64,000 nt of DNA, taken from positions 868,001 through 932,000 of the forward strand of contig NC_070565.1 in NCBI RefSeq assembly GCF_026914185.1, in the 5' to 3' direction. The translations under genes and the position numbers were made by a program. Origin of the DNA: Puccinia triticina (Eukaryota; Basidiomycota; Pucciniomycetes; Pucciniales; Pucciniaceae). Positions 10,891 through 21,214 of the stretch are shown here, piece after piece. Under the pieces are notes generated by a model. The model did no database searches. It was not told the DNA's origin and saw nothing but the letters and a program-made list of their open reading frames with translations. Within the stretch, counting starts at the first letter, position 1. Each line of letters begins with the position of its first letter.

Positions 10891-12543
10891 TATAACTCTT
10901 TTCACGGTCAGACCCGTCTGATTTTCAGCCCAAAGGACAAAGTCTTCAAACTTGCTCAAGGTCTCTGACTTGTGTTTCAAGAGTTTGACACACTTAAGAC
11001 CCAACTGTTGATCAACAATTGTCAGGAAGTACTGAACTCCACCGACTGAGCGGGTTTGAAATGGGCCCACCAGATCCAAGTGAATGGCTTCTAAAATCTC
11101 ATGAGTGGGCGCGAATTTACCGTTGAAAGGCTTTTTAACCCCTTTGCACATCTTACACGTCTTGCAATCGACCTCTTCACAGGTGGGCACGATACGCTTG
11201 AGGTAAGGAAAGCTAGGGTGACCGAGTCTTGCATGCCAATCATCAGATTTAGGCGCAGAGTGGTACGAGGAAATAGAAGATTTAATTTCAAAACCGTTTG
11301 AAAGCTCTAAGATATTGTTGTTAATTTTGCCGGATAAACTAAATTTGTTGTCAAATAAGACTTTAAAGTTGTTGGAGTCTTTTGATAAGGAAGTAATCTT
11401 ACTAAATAAGCGGTTCATAGAAATTAATGGTCGATGAAGGCTAGGGGCGTATAAGACATTGTTGAGCTTGACTCGAGCTCCAGCGTCGTCCAAGATAGTA
11501 ACCTCCCCAATAGCAGTCGCAACAACACGTTGTTGTTGATTCCCGGTATAGATTTTGATATTCGCATCCTTAGTTTTGGTGAACATAGTCAAGTCATTGA
11601 CCATGTGATGGTATGCGCCGGAATCGAGAACAGGAGTGACACTGCCATTGGAAGAGCTGATGACGAACGCTACAGCTTCAACAATGTTGAAATCATTGTC
11701 ATTGTTAACGGAGATTTTGTCTTCAATGTTTTCTTCAGCCGAGACAAGGTGAGCCTCTGGGTCCGCTGGTCAAAGAGCATCTTGTTCGGAGGCTGTGAGT
11801 TTGAAACAACGCCAGGCTGGATGGAAGGCTAACGGTTTATGTTTCCCGGCAGAGCAGGGATGAGCTGGCTTTGGTCTTTTAGACTTATCATTGACTTCGG
11901 CCTTATACGCCGACACATTATCCTTCTCTGCCTTGACAGTTGATTCAGTTTTGGAGGTTGAGGCAACGGTGCGAGTCTCTTTCATAAAGACGAGCTCTTG
12001 AAGCTTTTGAAGAGTACGACTTGGGAAAAATATAATTGACTCATTCATTATGATATTATCGACCACGTTCCAATAATCTTTGGTAAGTTTGGCAAGGACG
12101 GAGATCGAAACAATATCGTCAGGGATTCCAAGCTGAACGACCGCAAATTTGTGAATCATCTTTTGACAGTCAATCAAATAAGCCTTGAGGTCGCCGCCAT
12201 ACTTGTATCGCATAAACTTGAGCCAAATACAAACTTTGTTATTGATGGAAGACAAAGCGTAACGGTTGACAATACCGTTCCAGATTTCTTCTGGTTTGTC
12301 TTTGTTTTTGATCGTAACAACAGCTTGCAAGGTGGCTTTGCTGAGGTGGCTGATCAAGATATTGGCCGTTGATTTGACCTTTTTCTTGCTTGGAGTCGTG
12401 GCGCCTTCTCCCGTGACAACCTCCCAAAGATCCTTACTTTTAAGGTACATTCTCATCCGTATTGACCACGTCGGAAAATTTAAGCTGTCGAGTTTTCCAA
12501 TCAAAGATTGACTGGATTTATCTTTGACTTTGACATCCGACAT
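10822..12543 (-). pseudogene. Ty1/copia gag-pol, truncated in integrase, with in-frame TGA
   Basis: From ATG at 12543 the minus strand encodes a copia Gag-like start (SLIGKLDSLNFPTWSIRM) and a CxxxH..HxxxxC motif near residue 235. TGA at 11770-11772 then interrupts the frame, which continues open after it. Next come the protease site DSGA in VLDSGAYHHMV, the pre-integrase zinc motif (HARLGHPSF ... CKTCKMC), and the first two integrase aspartates (IHLDLVGP and ISDNEG). Homology ends near 10895. The third integrase residue, RT and RNase H are absent. The codon lost at the TGA would fit CGA. The leader between 12544 and about 13090 probably contains the primer-binding region and part of the 5' LTR, but I could not define the LTR. 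Confidence 0.9.
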
Positions 12544-13099
12544 TTTGTGGTTCGTTCCTGTTTATCAGAGCTTCCGTACTGATAATGTGAAAAATTCAGG
12601 CTAAATAACTGATGAATTTCAGTAAAAACAATAGAATAAGACAAAGTACAAGTGAGAGAAGAAAATAGAAGAAAATATTATACCTAAATAAAACAGGAAA
12701 TAAGTGTTGAATGAGAACAATAGAGAAAACCAGACCCAACAAACACTAGGACTTTGAGCTAAGATGATGAAAAGGATCAGAACAAGTACAATGGTCAACA
12801 AGATGGAAATGAAAGAAATAAGAACCTAAGAATAGCTGGCCTAGGCTAAGGACCTCGACGAGTGATCCACGGAGACGATGATGATGACTTTGAGATTGAT
12901 CCGTGGATTGAAGTGGTGGTCAAGATGAGGAAAAAGTAAAGGAGTGGCGGTCAACAGAGAATTGGAAGGAATGGTCAACTGCTTCCGATTTGAAGCATTG
13001 GCACTCGATCTTCTGACGTCACAGTCAAAATGGCTGCCGCGCCGCGCAAACCGTAGGCTGTAAAAAGAAACCCCAAGGCTTAGATCACAGATTTCAAGA

Positions 13100-13195
13100 C
13101 ATACCCCTTTCATGTGTGTATATCCCTTTCATGTGCATGTATCCCTTTCAAAATGTGTACATACCCCTTTCATCATGTGTTCATGACCCTTTCAT
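13100..13195. repeat. CCCTTTCATGTG minisatellite, block 2
   Basis: Four to five imperfect units of the same motif as block 1, immediately right of the copia fragment. Confidence 0.6.
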
Positions 13196-13210
13196 TGTGA
13201 AGCCCCCGCG

Positions 13211-13427
13211 CTGTAGAGACTGTAAAATGAAGATGTGTCTGGTGAGAGTCGAACTCACGACCTCAGCTATGCTGAGACACATACTAGAGTGCTGCCTTTA
13301 CCAACTAGGCTACAGACGCTTGTGGCTGCCAGCTGGGTGGTTGGTTGGTAGTGCTCATGGGTCGATCCAACAGCCCTCCATACTGTGGTGATACATCATG
13401 GTAGCAGACTAACAGACAACTCAACAC
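13211..13427. repeat. 217-bp direct repeat containing tRNA-like sequence, copy 1
   Basis: Nearly identical to 13633-13849 (offset 422 bp). Starts CTGTAGAGACTG and ends CTCAACAC. Each copy contains a tRNA-like sequence plus a roughly 105-bp unrelated flank that may be a SINE body. Confidence 0.8.
13235..13319 (-). tRNA. tRNA-like sequence (possible tRNA-derived SINE head), copy 1
   Basis: Read on the minus strand, the 5' GCGTCTG pairs with 3' CAGACAC with one mismatch. Box A reads TAGCCTAGTTGG, followed by AAAGGC closing a D arm. A hairpin CTCAG/CTGAG would serve as a long variable arm, and the T arm GTGAG-TTCGACT-CTCAC is perfect with box B sequence. The anticodon stem is poor: only GCAC/GTGT pair around an oversized loop, so no isoacceptor can be assigned. 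It is probably a tRNA relic or SINE promoter rather than a working tRNA. Confidence 0.45.
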
Positions 13428-13632
13428 CCCCCCTTGCTACATGATGGGAAGTGGGGATTGACCCCAAGAGAGAGTGGGAATGAGGCCCGGGAAAGATGAT
13501 CAGTGTAGGGATTGAACCCGTGATCTAGATGTAGGCTTATAGGGGTTTGTGTGGTCTTACAAGTAAGCATTCACAAATTCATCAAGTCTCTATTGTAAGC
13601 GAGTAGCGCTCAGGTAGCTCTGGGCTCATAAC

Positions 13633-13849
13633 CTGTAGAGACTGTAAAATGAAGATGTGTCTGGTGAGAGTCAAACTCACAACCTCAGCTATGCTGAGAC
13701 ACATACTAGAGTGCTGCCTTTACCAACTAGGCTACAGACGCTTGTGGCTGCCAGCTGGGTGGTTGGTTGGTAGTGCTCATGGGTCGATCCAACAGCCCTC
13801 CATACTGTGGTGATAAATCATGGTAGCAGACTAACAGACAACTCAACAC
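13633..13849. repeat. 217-bp direct repeat containing tRNA-like sequence, copy 2
   Basis: Second copy of 13211-13427. Differences include GTCAAACTC for GTCGAACTC and ACAACC for ACGACC, both C-to-T changes on the tRNA-like strand at CpG sites. Confidence 0.8.
13657..13741 (-). tRNA. tRNA-like sequence, copy 2, with damaged T loop
   Basis: Same fold as copy 1. The T loop is TTTGACT instead of TTCGACT, which breaks the invariant C and the box B consensus, so this copy is probably inactive. Confidence 0.35.
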
Positions 13850-13859
13850 GCGCGCCGCT

Positions 13860-14191
13860 AGGTTTCACAAGAGGAATCACAGAAAACCCATCCGGCCACG
13901 TATATCTTGTAGCTCTCACTTCCCCCTCCTAGCCGGCAGAGACCACCGCGACCATATCTCTCCTGGCTAGGTAAGCCGTCTTCTTCCTTTTCCCTTCCTC
14001 TCTACTTGTTTTCCGTCTCTTCCCATTTGTTCATGTATTTACTGAGAGATCACCGCGACCATATCTCTCCCGGCTAGACTGCTCCTCCCCTTTGCAATAT
14101 ATAGCCCGTGAACTAGAATCTTGACTCGAGGTTCCCCCCTCTGTGCCCCCACTCGACGACTAGTGAAGGACTCCCAATTGGAGTCCTTACA
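13860..14191 (+). mobile_element. LTR-like sequence ending GAGTCCTTACA, copy 1
   Basis: Contains CATATCTCTCCTGGCTAGGT, then CATATCTCTCCCGGCTAGA, a TATA-like CAATATATAGCC near 14094, GTGAACTAGAAT, and ends AGTCCTTACA at 14191. A diverged second copy is at about 14890-15223. The end matches the TGT..ACA style of the young LTR element at 46 kb. Its left boundary is not defined. Confidence 0.45.
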
Positions 14192-14194
14192 TTC

Positions 14195-14390
14195 ATGTTT
14201 ACATGTCCCCTTTGAGTTTTTTACATCCCTTTCAATACCCCTTTCATGCATACATAACCCTTTCATCATGTGTACATATCCCTTTTACGTGTTAATACAC
14301 CTCATCACATTCCCCTTTCATGCGTGCATATTTATTTCATCTGTACATATCCCTTTCATGTGTTCCTACCCTTTTTGTGTTATTCTGGCT
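14195..14390. repeat. CCCTTTCATGTG minisatellite, block 3
   Basis: About eight imperfect units of the same motif as the blocks at 10.8 and 13.1 kb. Confidence 0.6.
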
Positions 14391-14889
14391 GGATTCAATG
14401 GCGCATGGAGTGTTCAATAGAAGAAAATAAAAGGGTGCTCAGGGGGATGCTCATTTGCCTCAGCCTACCGCATGAGCACTACAGCATGTTCAACATTGAA
14501 ATGCTGAACAAGGTACACACTCTAGGTGAACCATCACAGAATTTGGGTGCTTGACTCCAGCTTGAGCTGAGCCTTGATTGAAGCTTTCTGCATCTCAACT
14601 GCAAGCAGTTTCTAGAGTTTTTCTTGCAGTGTAATTGCACCGCCGTTACGCGTAACACGTAGATAGCAACAAAAATTCAGTCAAGTTACTGTTTTCTACG
14701 CGTTATGCGTAGCGTAACTACCCTTTGTTGGGTACACCCTACAAATTACCAGTATTTCACCAGGAGAGTCCTAAATATTTCCTTGCAAGGCTATCAAAAA
14801 CTACACTGTCCACATCTTCTTCTACCAAGCTTAGCTTGGGGGTGTTTTCAGTCTGATTTTCTGTGAGGCCTGCGCTGCTTGCGGGTCTT

Positions 14890-15223
14890 CAAAAAGAGTA
14901 TCACAAGGATATCACACCTTGTGATACTGCAAAGGTACTTAGCCTGCCTTCTCTTCCACACTCTAGCAGGCAGAGATCTGTTCCCTACATCTCTCCTGGC
15001 TAGGTAAGCCTTCACCTTTTCCTGCTTCTCTCTCCCTATCCTTCTGATTCCCTGGTTGTACATACTGAGAGATTTGTTTCCTACATCTCTCCCGGCTAGG
15101 TTTTCTTTCCCTCACATGCAAAGAATCACACCTGTGAACTAGAATTGCTCTCAGAGGCCTTCTGGCTCTGGTCTTTGCACCCCTCTTTGACAAACAGTGA
15201 AGGACTCATCTCAAGTCCTTACA
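14890..15223 (+). mobile_element. LTR-like sequence ending AAGTCCTTACA, copy 2
   Basis: Shares with copy 1 the order CATCTCTCCTGGCTAGGTAAG, CATCTCTCCCGGCTAGG, GTGAACTAGAAT, GTGAAGGACTC and the end AGTCCTTACA. It lies just outside the CACTA and hAT-like shells. The two copies are diverged, so this is not a recent pair. Confidence 0.45.
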
Positions 15224-15404
15224 TTTTCAAAGAGGCAGGGGTTTTGCCATCCAAACTTCTCTAAATTCAGCCAAAAGAGGCGCCACTTTTGGAGTCTCAC
15301 AGCGGGTACCTGCCAACAGTTGAGGGTGCGTGTGCGGGTGTCCATGAGTCAAAAAAGGCTTCAGGTACCTGCACCAGTGCGGGTATACAACCCACCCAGG
15401 GGCA

Positions 15405-15652
15405 ATTGGGCCATCTCTAACTGGGTCAATTGCTTGCATTTGAACTTCAGGGTTCTCCAACCAAACTGCCATTGTAAACCTACTTGTAATTACATAATTG
15501 ATTTTTGGTCACAGTAACTGTGAAATGTGAACAGTCACTGTGCATTGAAGCTTGGCTGAGTAAACCCTTTGAGAAATTTTGGATTAACACCATAAGCCTC
15601 CCTCAAGTTGCGCATTTTAACTGCTTACAGTTGACCCAGTTATTTTTTCAGT
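15405..15652. mobile_element. Decayed CACTA-derived MITE
   Basis: Aligns with the intact MITE at 25195-25442. Shared phrases are CTGCCATTGTAA, GTGCATTGAAGCTTGG, and a right end with ACTGCTTACAGTTGACCCAG and TTCAGTG (ending 15652). The left terminus is degraded and has no clear target duplication. Confidence 0.55.
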
Positions 15653-15681
15653 GCTTGTATCTCAAAAATCAAATTTGTGTA

Positions 15682-15706
15682 CTAGAGGCCAAGGCGGCTG
15701 CGCCGC
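15682..15706 (-). mobile_element. Helitron-type 3' terminus no. 2
   Basis: On the minus strand GCGGC-GCA-GCCGC (15694-15706) is followed by 8 nt and CTAG (15682-15685), then T (A at 15681). The element body extends to the right, where an SNF2 helicase fragment lies in the same orientation. Confidence 0.8.
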
Positions 15707-15709
15707 TGC

Positions 15710-17855
15710 AACCTCCCGGAGCCTGTTTTCATACTTTTCTTTTTATCCAACCTGCATAAATTGTGTTGTATTGTTGCAGCAATTCTACTCCTGATCTGTC
15801 AAAAAAAATCCTGGGATTAATCTGAATGTGTCACTGTTGCCACTTGGGATTCTCGAAGTTAAAAAAACAAAAAATGTGGTGTACTTGTACACCTTCTTTG
15901 CAGGAAAACAAACGGATTACATAAGCAGATAGTTTACAGGAAACACAATGAAGGATTTAATATCTTTTGCAATGTGCTAGTGTTTCAAAACTTTGAGAAA
16001 CCTAACTGTCAGGTAGTCTTATCCTGTCAAATCGTTTCTTCAATTAAACTGCATGGATTTATCAACTTCAACAAAGTGCTTCAAACAACATTTTGTTAAT
16101 CATATCCATTCAGCACTGTTTTTAAGAGACAAGGTTTTTTTTCTTACTCATTATTTTGCTTCAGTTCAGCATTCACCATTTGGTCACCAGCAGCAGTGGA
16201 TTTGGTTAGATCTATATTGATGTTTTGAGAATGGGTGGCTTGTGGCAGATTAAAGGCTGGAAAGTTACCCTTTAAACAAGGAGGGAGAGCTTGAGGTTCT
16301 TGCAGGAATTCCAGCATTGTCAGGGTATCATTTGAGGGGGGGGGGGGGGGGGGGACTTAGTCAGTCCTACCTAGACAATGATGAAGACACTCTCCGGCTT
16401 GAAGCTAGGGTAAGGGTTGGTGGTTGTGAGTGTTAATAGGTTTTGTGGATCAAAGTATCAAGGGCCAAGAGACTGACTTATTGTTAATAGGTTTTGTGGA
16501 TCAAAGTATCAAGGGCCAAAAGACTGACTTTGGATGTTTTTTGTGATTGGCTTAATACTTGAGGGCCTCTCCTGGTGCTCCTTGGGTTGTACATCCTTGA
16601 AAAGAGTGCTTTATGGGGCGCCAAACGCTGGTTGCTTCTGGAAACCCTGAATGTTTCAGACAAAATTTGTCCACGGCAAAACAACCTTTGGAGTTCTGTC
16701 TGCAGGACAGTTTGAACTTCCTGATGTTGTTCTGGTGGGTAGTTTGTACATAACCTTTGAAAGTCCCCTGTAGCGGGGTTCATGTGCTGACGGTACAGTG
16801 CCAAAGGGAATGTATGGAAACTGTACCGCTGCGCCGTGTATATCAAGCATGTCATGAAGATTCACAAGGCGGGAGCAACCTTTATCTACAAGCCTCATGA
16901 TTTCACATCAGAATCAAGAACGCCAAAACTATTTTGGCCATGCAAAGCGGGCACGAACTTATTCTCGAGATAAGGGGATCCAAGAGTGACTGGACCTTGG
17001 ATTGCAGTCATTGTAGACCGCGCTGGGTGATGATTGATCGCGTGTGCACGACGGCTTGCACTGGTATGGATTATTAGTTGCTGAGGATGAGGCTGAGCCC
17101 TGTCAGTTCCTGCTTGCATATGGGGAGATCAACCATCACGGGATGGGTTTCTTGCCTGTTTCTTACCCTTCAGCAGCCTGGCCATCTGTGCAAGTACTGA
17201 CTGGGGTAGCTCAAAATGCCGGCTCAGACACCAACACAAGATCCCAGTCCGCCAAGGGTTGTAACCAAGCAAATAGAGAATCACTTTGCATCATTACACA
17301 ACTATCACCGCCCGCCCTCCCTCATGGGCCTCCGCGGCCAAAAGTCTCCAGATAAATACAAGTTTCATGTGATATAGTCCCCAACAGAAGAAAGAAAGCG
17401 CAACAAAAACTACCATTCAAAAGATTTTCTGTGTTTTTTTGTGTGTGTGTATACATTTATTTTTGTGGAAGCAGGGCAAAGTGATGAGAGCAGAAAGAAA
17501 CAGGAAAACCTAGGAAAATGCTACAAGGAAAAAAAAGCAGATGGGTGTGGATGCGTGCAAGCCCGTGCTGGAACATGCATTATATACCCCCGTCCAAAAA
17601 AAAGCCTTGGCGATGCAGTGGTGTCTGCATGTTTTCCTGGATAATGACAATAATGATGATGATATCTGATTTCTGACGATGGTGTAAGACTGCTAAGATG
17701 ATATACTTCAATGGTAAGATTTTCCTGATGGATGGAGCCACGCTCCTTTTGTGGAGTTCTTTGTTTTTTTTTTAATTCCAAAACTTCACCCTGATAGTAA
17801 AACCAAAAAACAGCAACAAAAAGATGAGCAGATGACTTGAGGATCGCGATAGGAA
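15710..17855. other. No recognisable gene; possible Helitron interior
   Basis: Features are a 51-bp tandem duplication (phrase TTAATAGGTTTTGTGGATCA, about 16432-16533) and a poly-G tract at 16339-16357. The open frames at 16484-16855 (minus) and 17044-17355 (plus) lack known motifs. If the terminus at 15682 is real, this is the 3' part of that Helitron. Confidence 0.4.
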
Positions 17856-17859
17856 AGGA

Positions 17860-18416
17860 CTGACGCGGGTGTTCAAGTTGAACAGAGTAGCCAGTTCGCT
17901 GGCAGTCATCCTCTTGAGCTCTAAAAACAGAAACAAAAAGAGGAGCGAATCAGCGAGCTGTGTCCCAAAAAAAAAAACACGACTTTTGCCGGTGCCCTCG
18001 CCGAGCGTGCTGTCAGTGATGTCTTGTTTGCCCTTCTGGAGGGCCAAGATGCGCTGCTCAACGGTGTTTGTGAGCATCACTCGCTTCACAAAGATCGGCT
18101 TTTCTTGGCCGAATTGATGGGCACAACTGTGTGGAACAACAACACAAAATCAGCGGGACGGGCGGGCAAAGCGGCAGAGAGGAGAAAAGGTTGCTTCTCG
18201 CTGGCTCGCGACCAGGCAAGATCGAGGGACACGACGCCTGGAAAACCCCGACCCATAAGATCAATCAGCAAGGCCCGTTGATCAGCAAGGCACAAAAAGG
18301 GAGAGAGAACTGACGATTTGTGCAGGTCAAGTTGAGGCTGACTCCGCCACACTTCAGCGACATGAGCATGATGGAGTACTTGGGCTTTTTCTTGAGGTTG
18401 GAGACGGCCAGGTTGC
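17860..18416 (-). pseudogene. SNF2-family (RAD5/RAD16-like) helicase fragment, four exon pieces
   Basis: Minus-strand exons: 18313-18416 encodes SIMLMSLKCGGVSLNLTC, the motif V region of SNF2 ATPases. An intron (18238-18312) then joins VVSLDLAWS in 18190-18237. 18126-17984 has HQFGQ, KRVMLTNTVEQRILALQKGK and GEGTGK (motif VI and brace). 17920-17866 has RMTASELATLFNLN. Intron borders are GT-AG except after exon two, where no donor is visible (GAGAAGCAACC). Such proteins remodel chromatin or act in DNA repair using ATP. Only the helicase C-lobe end remains, and a broken splice site makes it a fragment, perhaps Helitron cargo from the 15682 terminus. Confidence 0.85.
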
Positions 18417-18454
18417 CTGTAACAAATAGGGATAAATGCTCAGGACATAAGAGA

Positions 18455-18565
18455 GAAGGGAGGCGCATGGGGAAGAGTCTTTGATCATTCTCCCGGCGCC
18501 TCGACCAGAGGGAAATGTAGGAATGGGTGCTCTCTCAAATGGAGTAGGGTTTCGGGTGAAAACCC
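18455..18565. repeat. 111-bp direct repeat, copy 1
   Basis: Starts GAAGGGAGGCGCATGGGG and ends GGGTGAAAACCC. Repeated at 18922-19032 with one visible difference (ATTCTCCC versus ATTCCCCC). The pair brackets about 356 bp. Confidence 0.85.
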
Positions 18566-18921
18566 TCTATTTGACGAAAAGGGTGGGTGGGAGGTGACTA
18601 AAAAACGAGGATAAAGCCCGAGAAGGGGGTTGCTTCTGTGATCAAGGATGGGGAGAGACGACGTGCGTGTTGTGCTACTTTGTCTCTTCGATGCTGGTGT
18701 TATATACCGCGGGTGGTCCGCGTGTAACGCGAGTCAGTCTTCTGTCCTGCGCCTGACACCAGACCTAATCCTAATCACAGGTCCCCACTTCTCTGCCTGC
18801 ATGGACCGGGGGGAACTCGTTTCTGCTCGATCCCCTTCAATCCATTCCGGCTTGCGTTTCCTCCTGGTACTCGCAGCGGGTTACTGGTCGGCTGTGCCGC
18901 AGTTACCCGCCACGAGTGTGG

Positions 18922-19032
18922 GAAGGGAGGCGCATGGGGAAGAGTCTTTGATCATTCCCCCGGCGCCTCGACCAGAGGGAAATGTAGGAATGGGTGCTCT
19001 CTCAAATGGAGTAGGGTTTCGGGTGAAAACCC
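18922..19032. repeat. 111-bp direct repeat, copy 2
   Basis: Second copy of 18455-18565. The intervening sequence has a TATATACCGCGG motif but no gene. It could be a very short LTR-like element or a segmental duplication. Confidence 0.85.
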
Positions 19033-19113
19033 AAAACTCAGGTTTTGAAACGGAGCCTGAGCCTCGCGCGAACACCCAATACTCCATTTAAAAAACTGAA
19101 CAGAGCAAAAAAT

Positions 19114-20217
19114 CTACAAATCCCAAACCACCTGGTCTTCCCGCAGAGCCGACAACAAAGATTTCGTACGCTTCAAATCTTCCTCGGAATATTCTTGTAT
19201 GTATAATGTATAACAGCGCGAAACCCAGCGCCCCAGACGGCAGACATCATGTTTATTCATCCCAAGGGCGTGTCTAAAAGATGCGCCAACTATGGCCTAG
19301 GATGCCGCGGTTGCCTCCCGCCGCGAAAACTTCGGCCAACTTATTAATAACCGCTCGCCTTGTTAAGTGACGCCTGGCGCCGGCGACATTGAAACCAAAC
19401 AGAGAAGTAGGCGACTCTCCCGCCTCTTGCAGCCTACGGGATAAGGCCGCCACCGGGAGAGGGCGTGGTGTTGTTCCGTTAAGATTAGTAGTTGAGGTGC
19501 TCCTGGTTGGGCCGTCTTCGCCGCGCGAAGAGTGAGAGTGGCGACCCTCCCGAACGTGGGATCCGTTGAAAACGACACATCAGTCGAGAGGAGGGACTGG
19601 TCGTATCGTAGTGGCCCCCTATCAGACTTGTACGTGAGTTCGCCCATACGCGCAAGCCCCCAGAACGCCACTACGCATAGATCCGCGATCGCTCGTTCTT
19701 CGTCTGTCCCGCGAAACCGTAGGTTGAGCAGCGGGATCAGATCCCATAGCATAACAGGCGGTTTACGTGTGCGTTTTGGATGATTTACGTCCGACCTGGA
19801 GGAAGCTTTCAGTAGCAGGTCGATCCTGCCCTTATTGCCCGCTGGAAAAGCCACCGAATGAAACTGATGCCATGCCTTCAGACCGGTGATGTACTTCCTT
19901 AGAGACAGAGAATTGATTTTCCCGGGGTTGTCAGTGAACCTGTTTCTGCCTGCCCATACGCAGAAACATTCCAGGGACTGTTCCGACATAGGTAGCTCCG
20001 CGAAGGTCTCCCCGGTCGTGGAGCAGAACTTGAGGAATTTCTTAACGGCAGCGTTGTATCCTGAAAGGGTACTCCGCTTCCAACCATCGAGGATTACCAT
20101 GTTTGCAACACTAAGCATGAGAGTTGAGGACCCGTTGGATAGAAATGCGTCGAAACCGGCGAAATCAAACCGGCTCACCGTTGTCACGAGCGACATCGAG
20201 ACAGGGTTGTTGGGCAT
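19114..20217 (-). pseudogene. DIRS-type tyrosine recombinase, frameshifted
   Basis: From ATG at 20217 the frame includes WKRSTLSGYNAAVKKFLKFC (core-binding domain) and LCVVAFWGLARMGELTY with the first catalytic Arg. Lys follows in RAAKTAQPG. A frameshift near 19480 moves the homology to a frame with PVAALSRRLQ, ending at GHSWR, the HxxR motif. A second frameshift near 19270 leads to RLGRWVSRCYTLYIQEYSEE with the catalytic Tyr, and a stop near 19114. This enzyme joins circular cDNA into the genome in DIRS retrotransposons. All catalytic residues survive but not in one frame. It is related to the better preserved copy at 56005-57117. Confidence 0.88.
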
Positions 20218-20439
20218 AAGCGGCTGATGTGTATGACTATGGAAAGAGAAAATGAAGGTACTATCTACTCCGGCGGAAACGGAGCGAACAGAATGGTTGG
20301 AAGGAAAATAATAATTGTAATAGCCACCAAAGAGAATGCTTGGGTTGGAGAGAGAACAGTGCCTTGGCAAGCCTGAATAAATACCAAAAAGAAACAACAA
20401 AAGGGCTCATGATGGATCACACGGTAGTAGGGGTCGCGG

Positions 20440-20910
20440 TCATGCGTGAAACATGAAAGGAGACAGGTCGTCAGGGATCGTGTACCAGACCCTGTCCTTT
20501 GCCTCATGTGGTCCTCTTATTCCTCGAGACAAATTGTCAGCGGCGTTATCCGCTGAAACAACCCGTTTAGGCGTGACGTCTAGTTGTACTTGCACCAACA
20601 AAGCTTGGATGCGCTTCCATTCTTCGTTAACGTGGGTGTCCCTACACTTCCTTGCGACGAGGAAGCTCTCGGTCGTGGTGTTGTCAGTCCAGACTACAAA
20701 GTTGGACCCCCGAACTGTACCAAGCATTTCCGCGAGCATTAGTATACCAATCCTTATCGCGACTGTTTCTAACCAGGCGATCGTTCGCCTAGGCGACGCC
20801 TCAGCCCAGTTTTCCTTCAACCTCAACTGAGACCAGCGGTGACCTATCAACACTCCTATGCCGAAAACTTGCGGATGCGTCCCCGACCCAACCGTACTCG
20901 CATTCTTGTG
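20440..20910 (-). pseudogene. DIRS-type RNase H, frameshifted
   Basis: The frame starts in GWVGDASASF (first catalytic Asp), then shifts by one base at a TTTTC run to LIGHRWSQLRLKENW. It contains AWLETVAIRIG (Glu), VVWTDNTTT (Asp) and SADNAADNLSRG. This is the RNase H that follows RT in DIRS elements and degrades the RNA template. The RT upstream is largely lost: only a short stretch with VERVLSYLSHS at about 20990-21040 remains. Confidence 0.85.
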
Positions 20911-20925
20911 GTGTCGGGATAAGCC

Positions 20926-20978
20926 GCACCCGTTTGTAGAACAGCAGCTTCCTTTGCTGTGGTTCTACAAACGGGTGC
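20926..20978. repeat. 53-bp hairpin
   Basis: GCACCCGTTTGTAGAAC and its inverse GTTCTACAAACGGGTGC form a stem of about 23 bp with two mismatches around a short loop. It sits inside decayed RT/RNase H sequence, so it is an added or locally inverted duplication. Confidence 0.8.
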
Positions 20979-21214
20979 AGGCAGATTGTAAGCGGGGAGT
21001 GGGACAGATAGGAGAGAACCCGCTCCACGAACCTGTTAGCTAAGTTCCTTTGGGTCGCGCGGCATTTGTGGTTGAGAGGGACCTGGGTGGCGTGGTATGA
21101 TGTATTGGTTGTTGTTGCCATGTTTGGGTGGGGGGAAGGCCATGGCAGGTCAGAGGCTTTGAGTCATGGAGGGTGCGGCTTGCGGGGCTGGTGGTGGCTA
21201 TAAAAGGCGGGTGT

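Larger units (their letters stand above)
10606..14631. mobile_element. CACTA-like element with 42-bp terminal inverted repeats
   Basis: The left end begins CACTGCAAGAAAAACTCTAG and the right end is its inverse, ending CTTGCAGTG at 14631. The inverted repeats match for about 42 bp, through ..CAGTTGAGATGC. TAA flanks both sides (10603-10605 and 14632-14634), a 3-bp target duplication. CACTG termini and 3-bp duplications are features of the CACTA (En/Spm) superfamily. The interior holds a truncated copia element, minisatellite-like CCCCTTTCATGTG repeats and tRNA-like duplicates. No CACTA transposase frame was seen. Confidence 0.75.
9002..14730. mobile_element. Composite hAT-like element, outer shell
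   Basis: The left end AACAAAGGGTAGTTACG (from 9002) is the inverted repeat of the right end CGTAACTACCCTTTGTTG (to 14730). The flanks are GTTACACC (8994-9001) and GGTACACC (14731-14738), an 8-bp duplication with one mismatch, as expected for hAT transposons. Near the ends there are many GTAACGTAAC / GTTACGTTAC repeats, shared with the hAT element at 37637-38505. No hAT transposase remains. The interior is filled by a solo LTR, a CACTA-like element and a copia fragment. A second hAT-like end (AACAGTGGGTAGTTATG, near 9059) lies inside, so more than one related copy is nested. Confidence 0.65.

Noticed and set aside
11101..12511. Plus-strand frames over the copia element
   Set aside because: Shadows of the minus-strand gag-pol frame.
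13490..13560. Third tRNA-like sequence (GGGATTGAACCCGTG)
   Set aside because: Only a box B-like segment is present. Acceptor and D arms could not be placed, so it may be a decayed SINE piece but is not supported as a tRNA.
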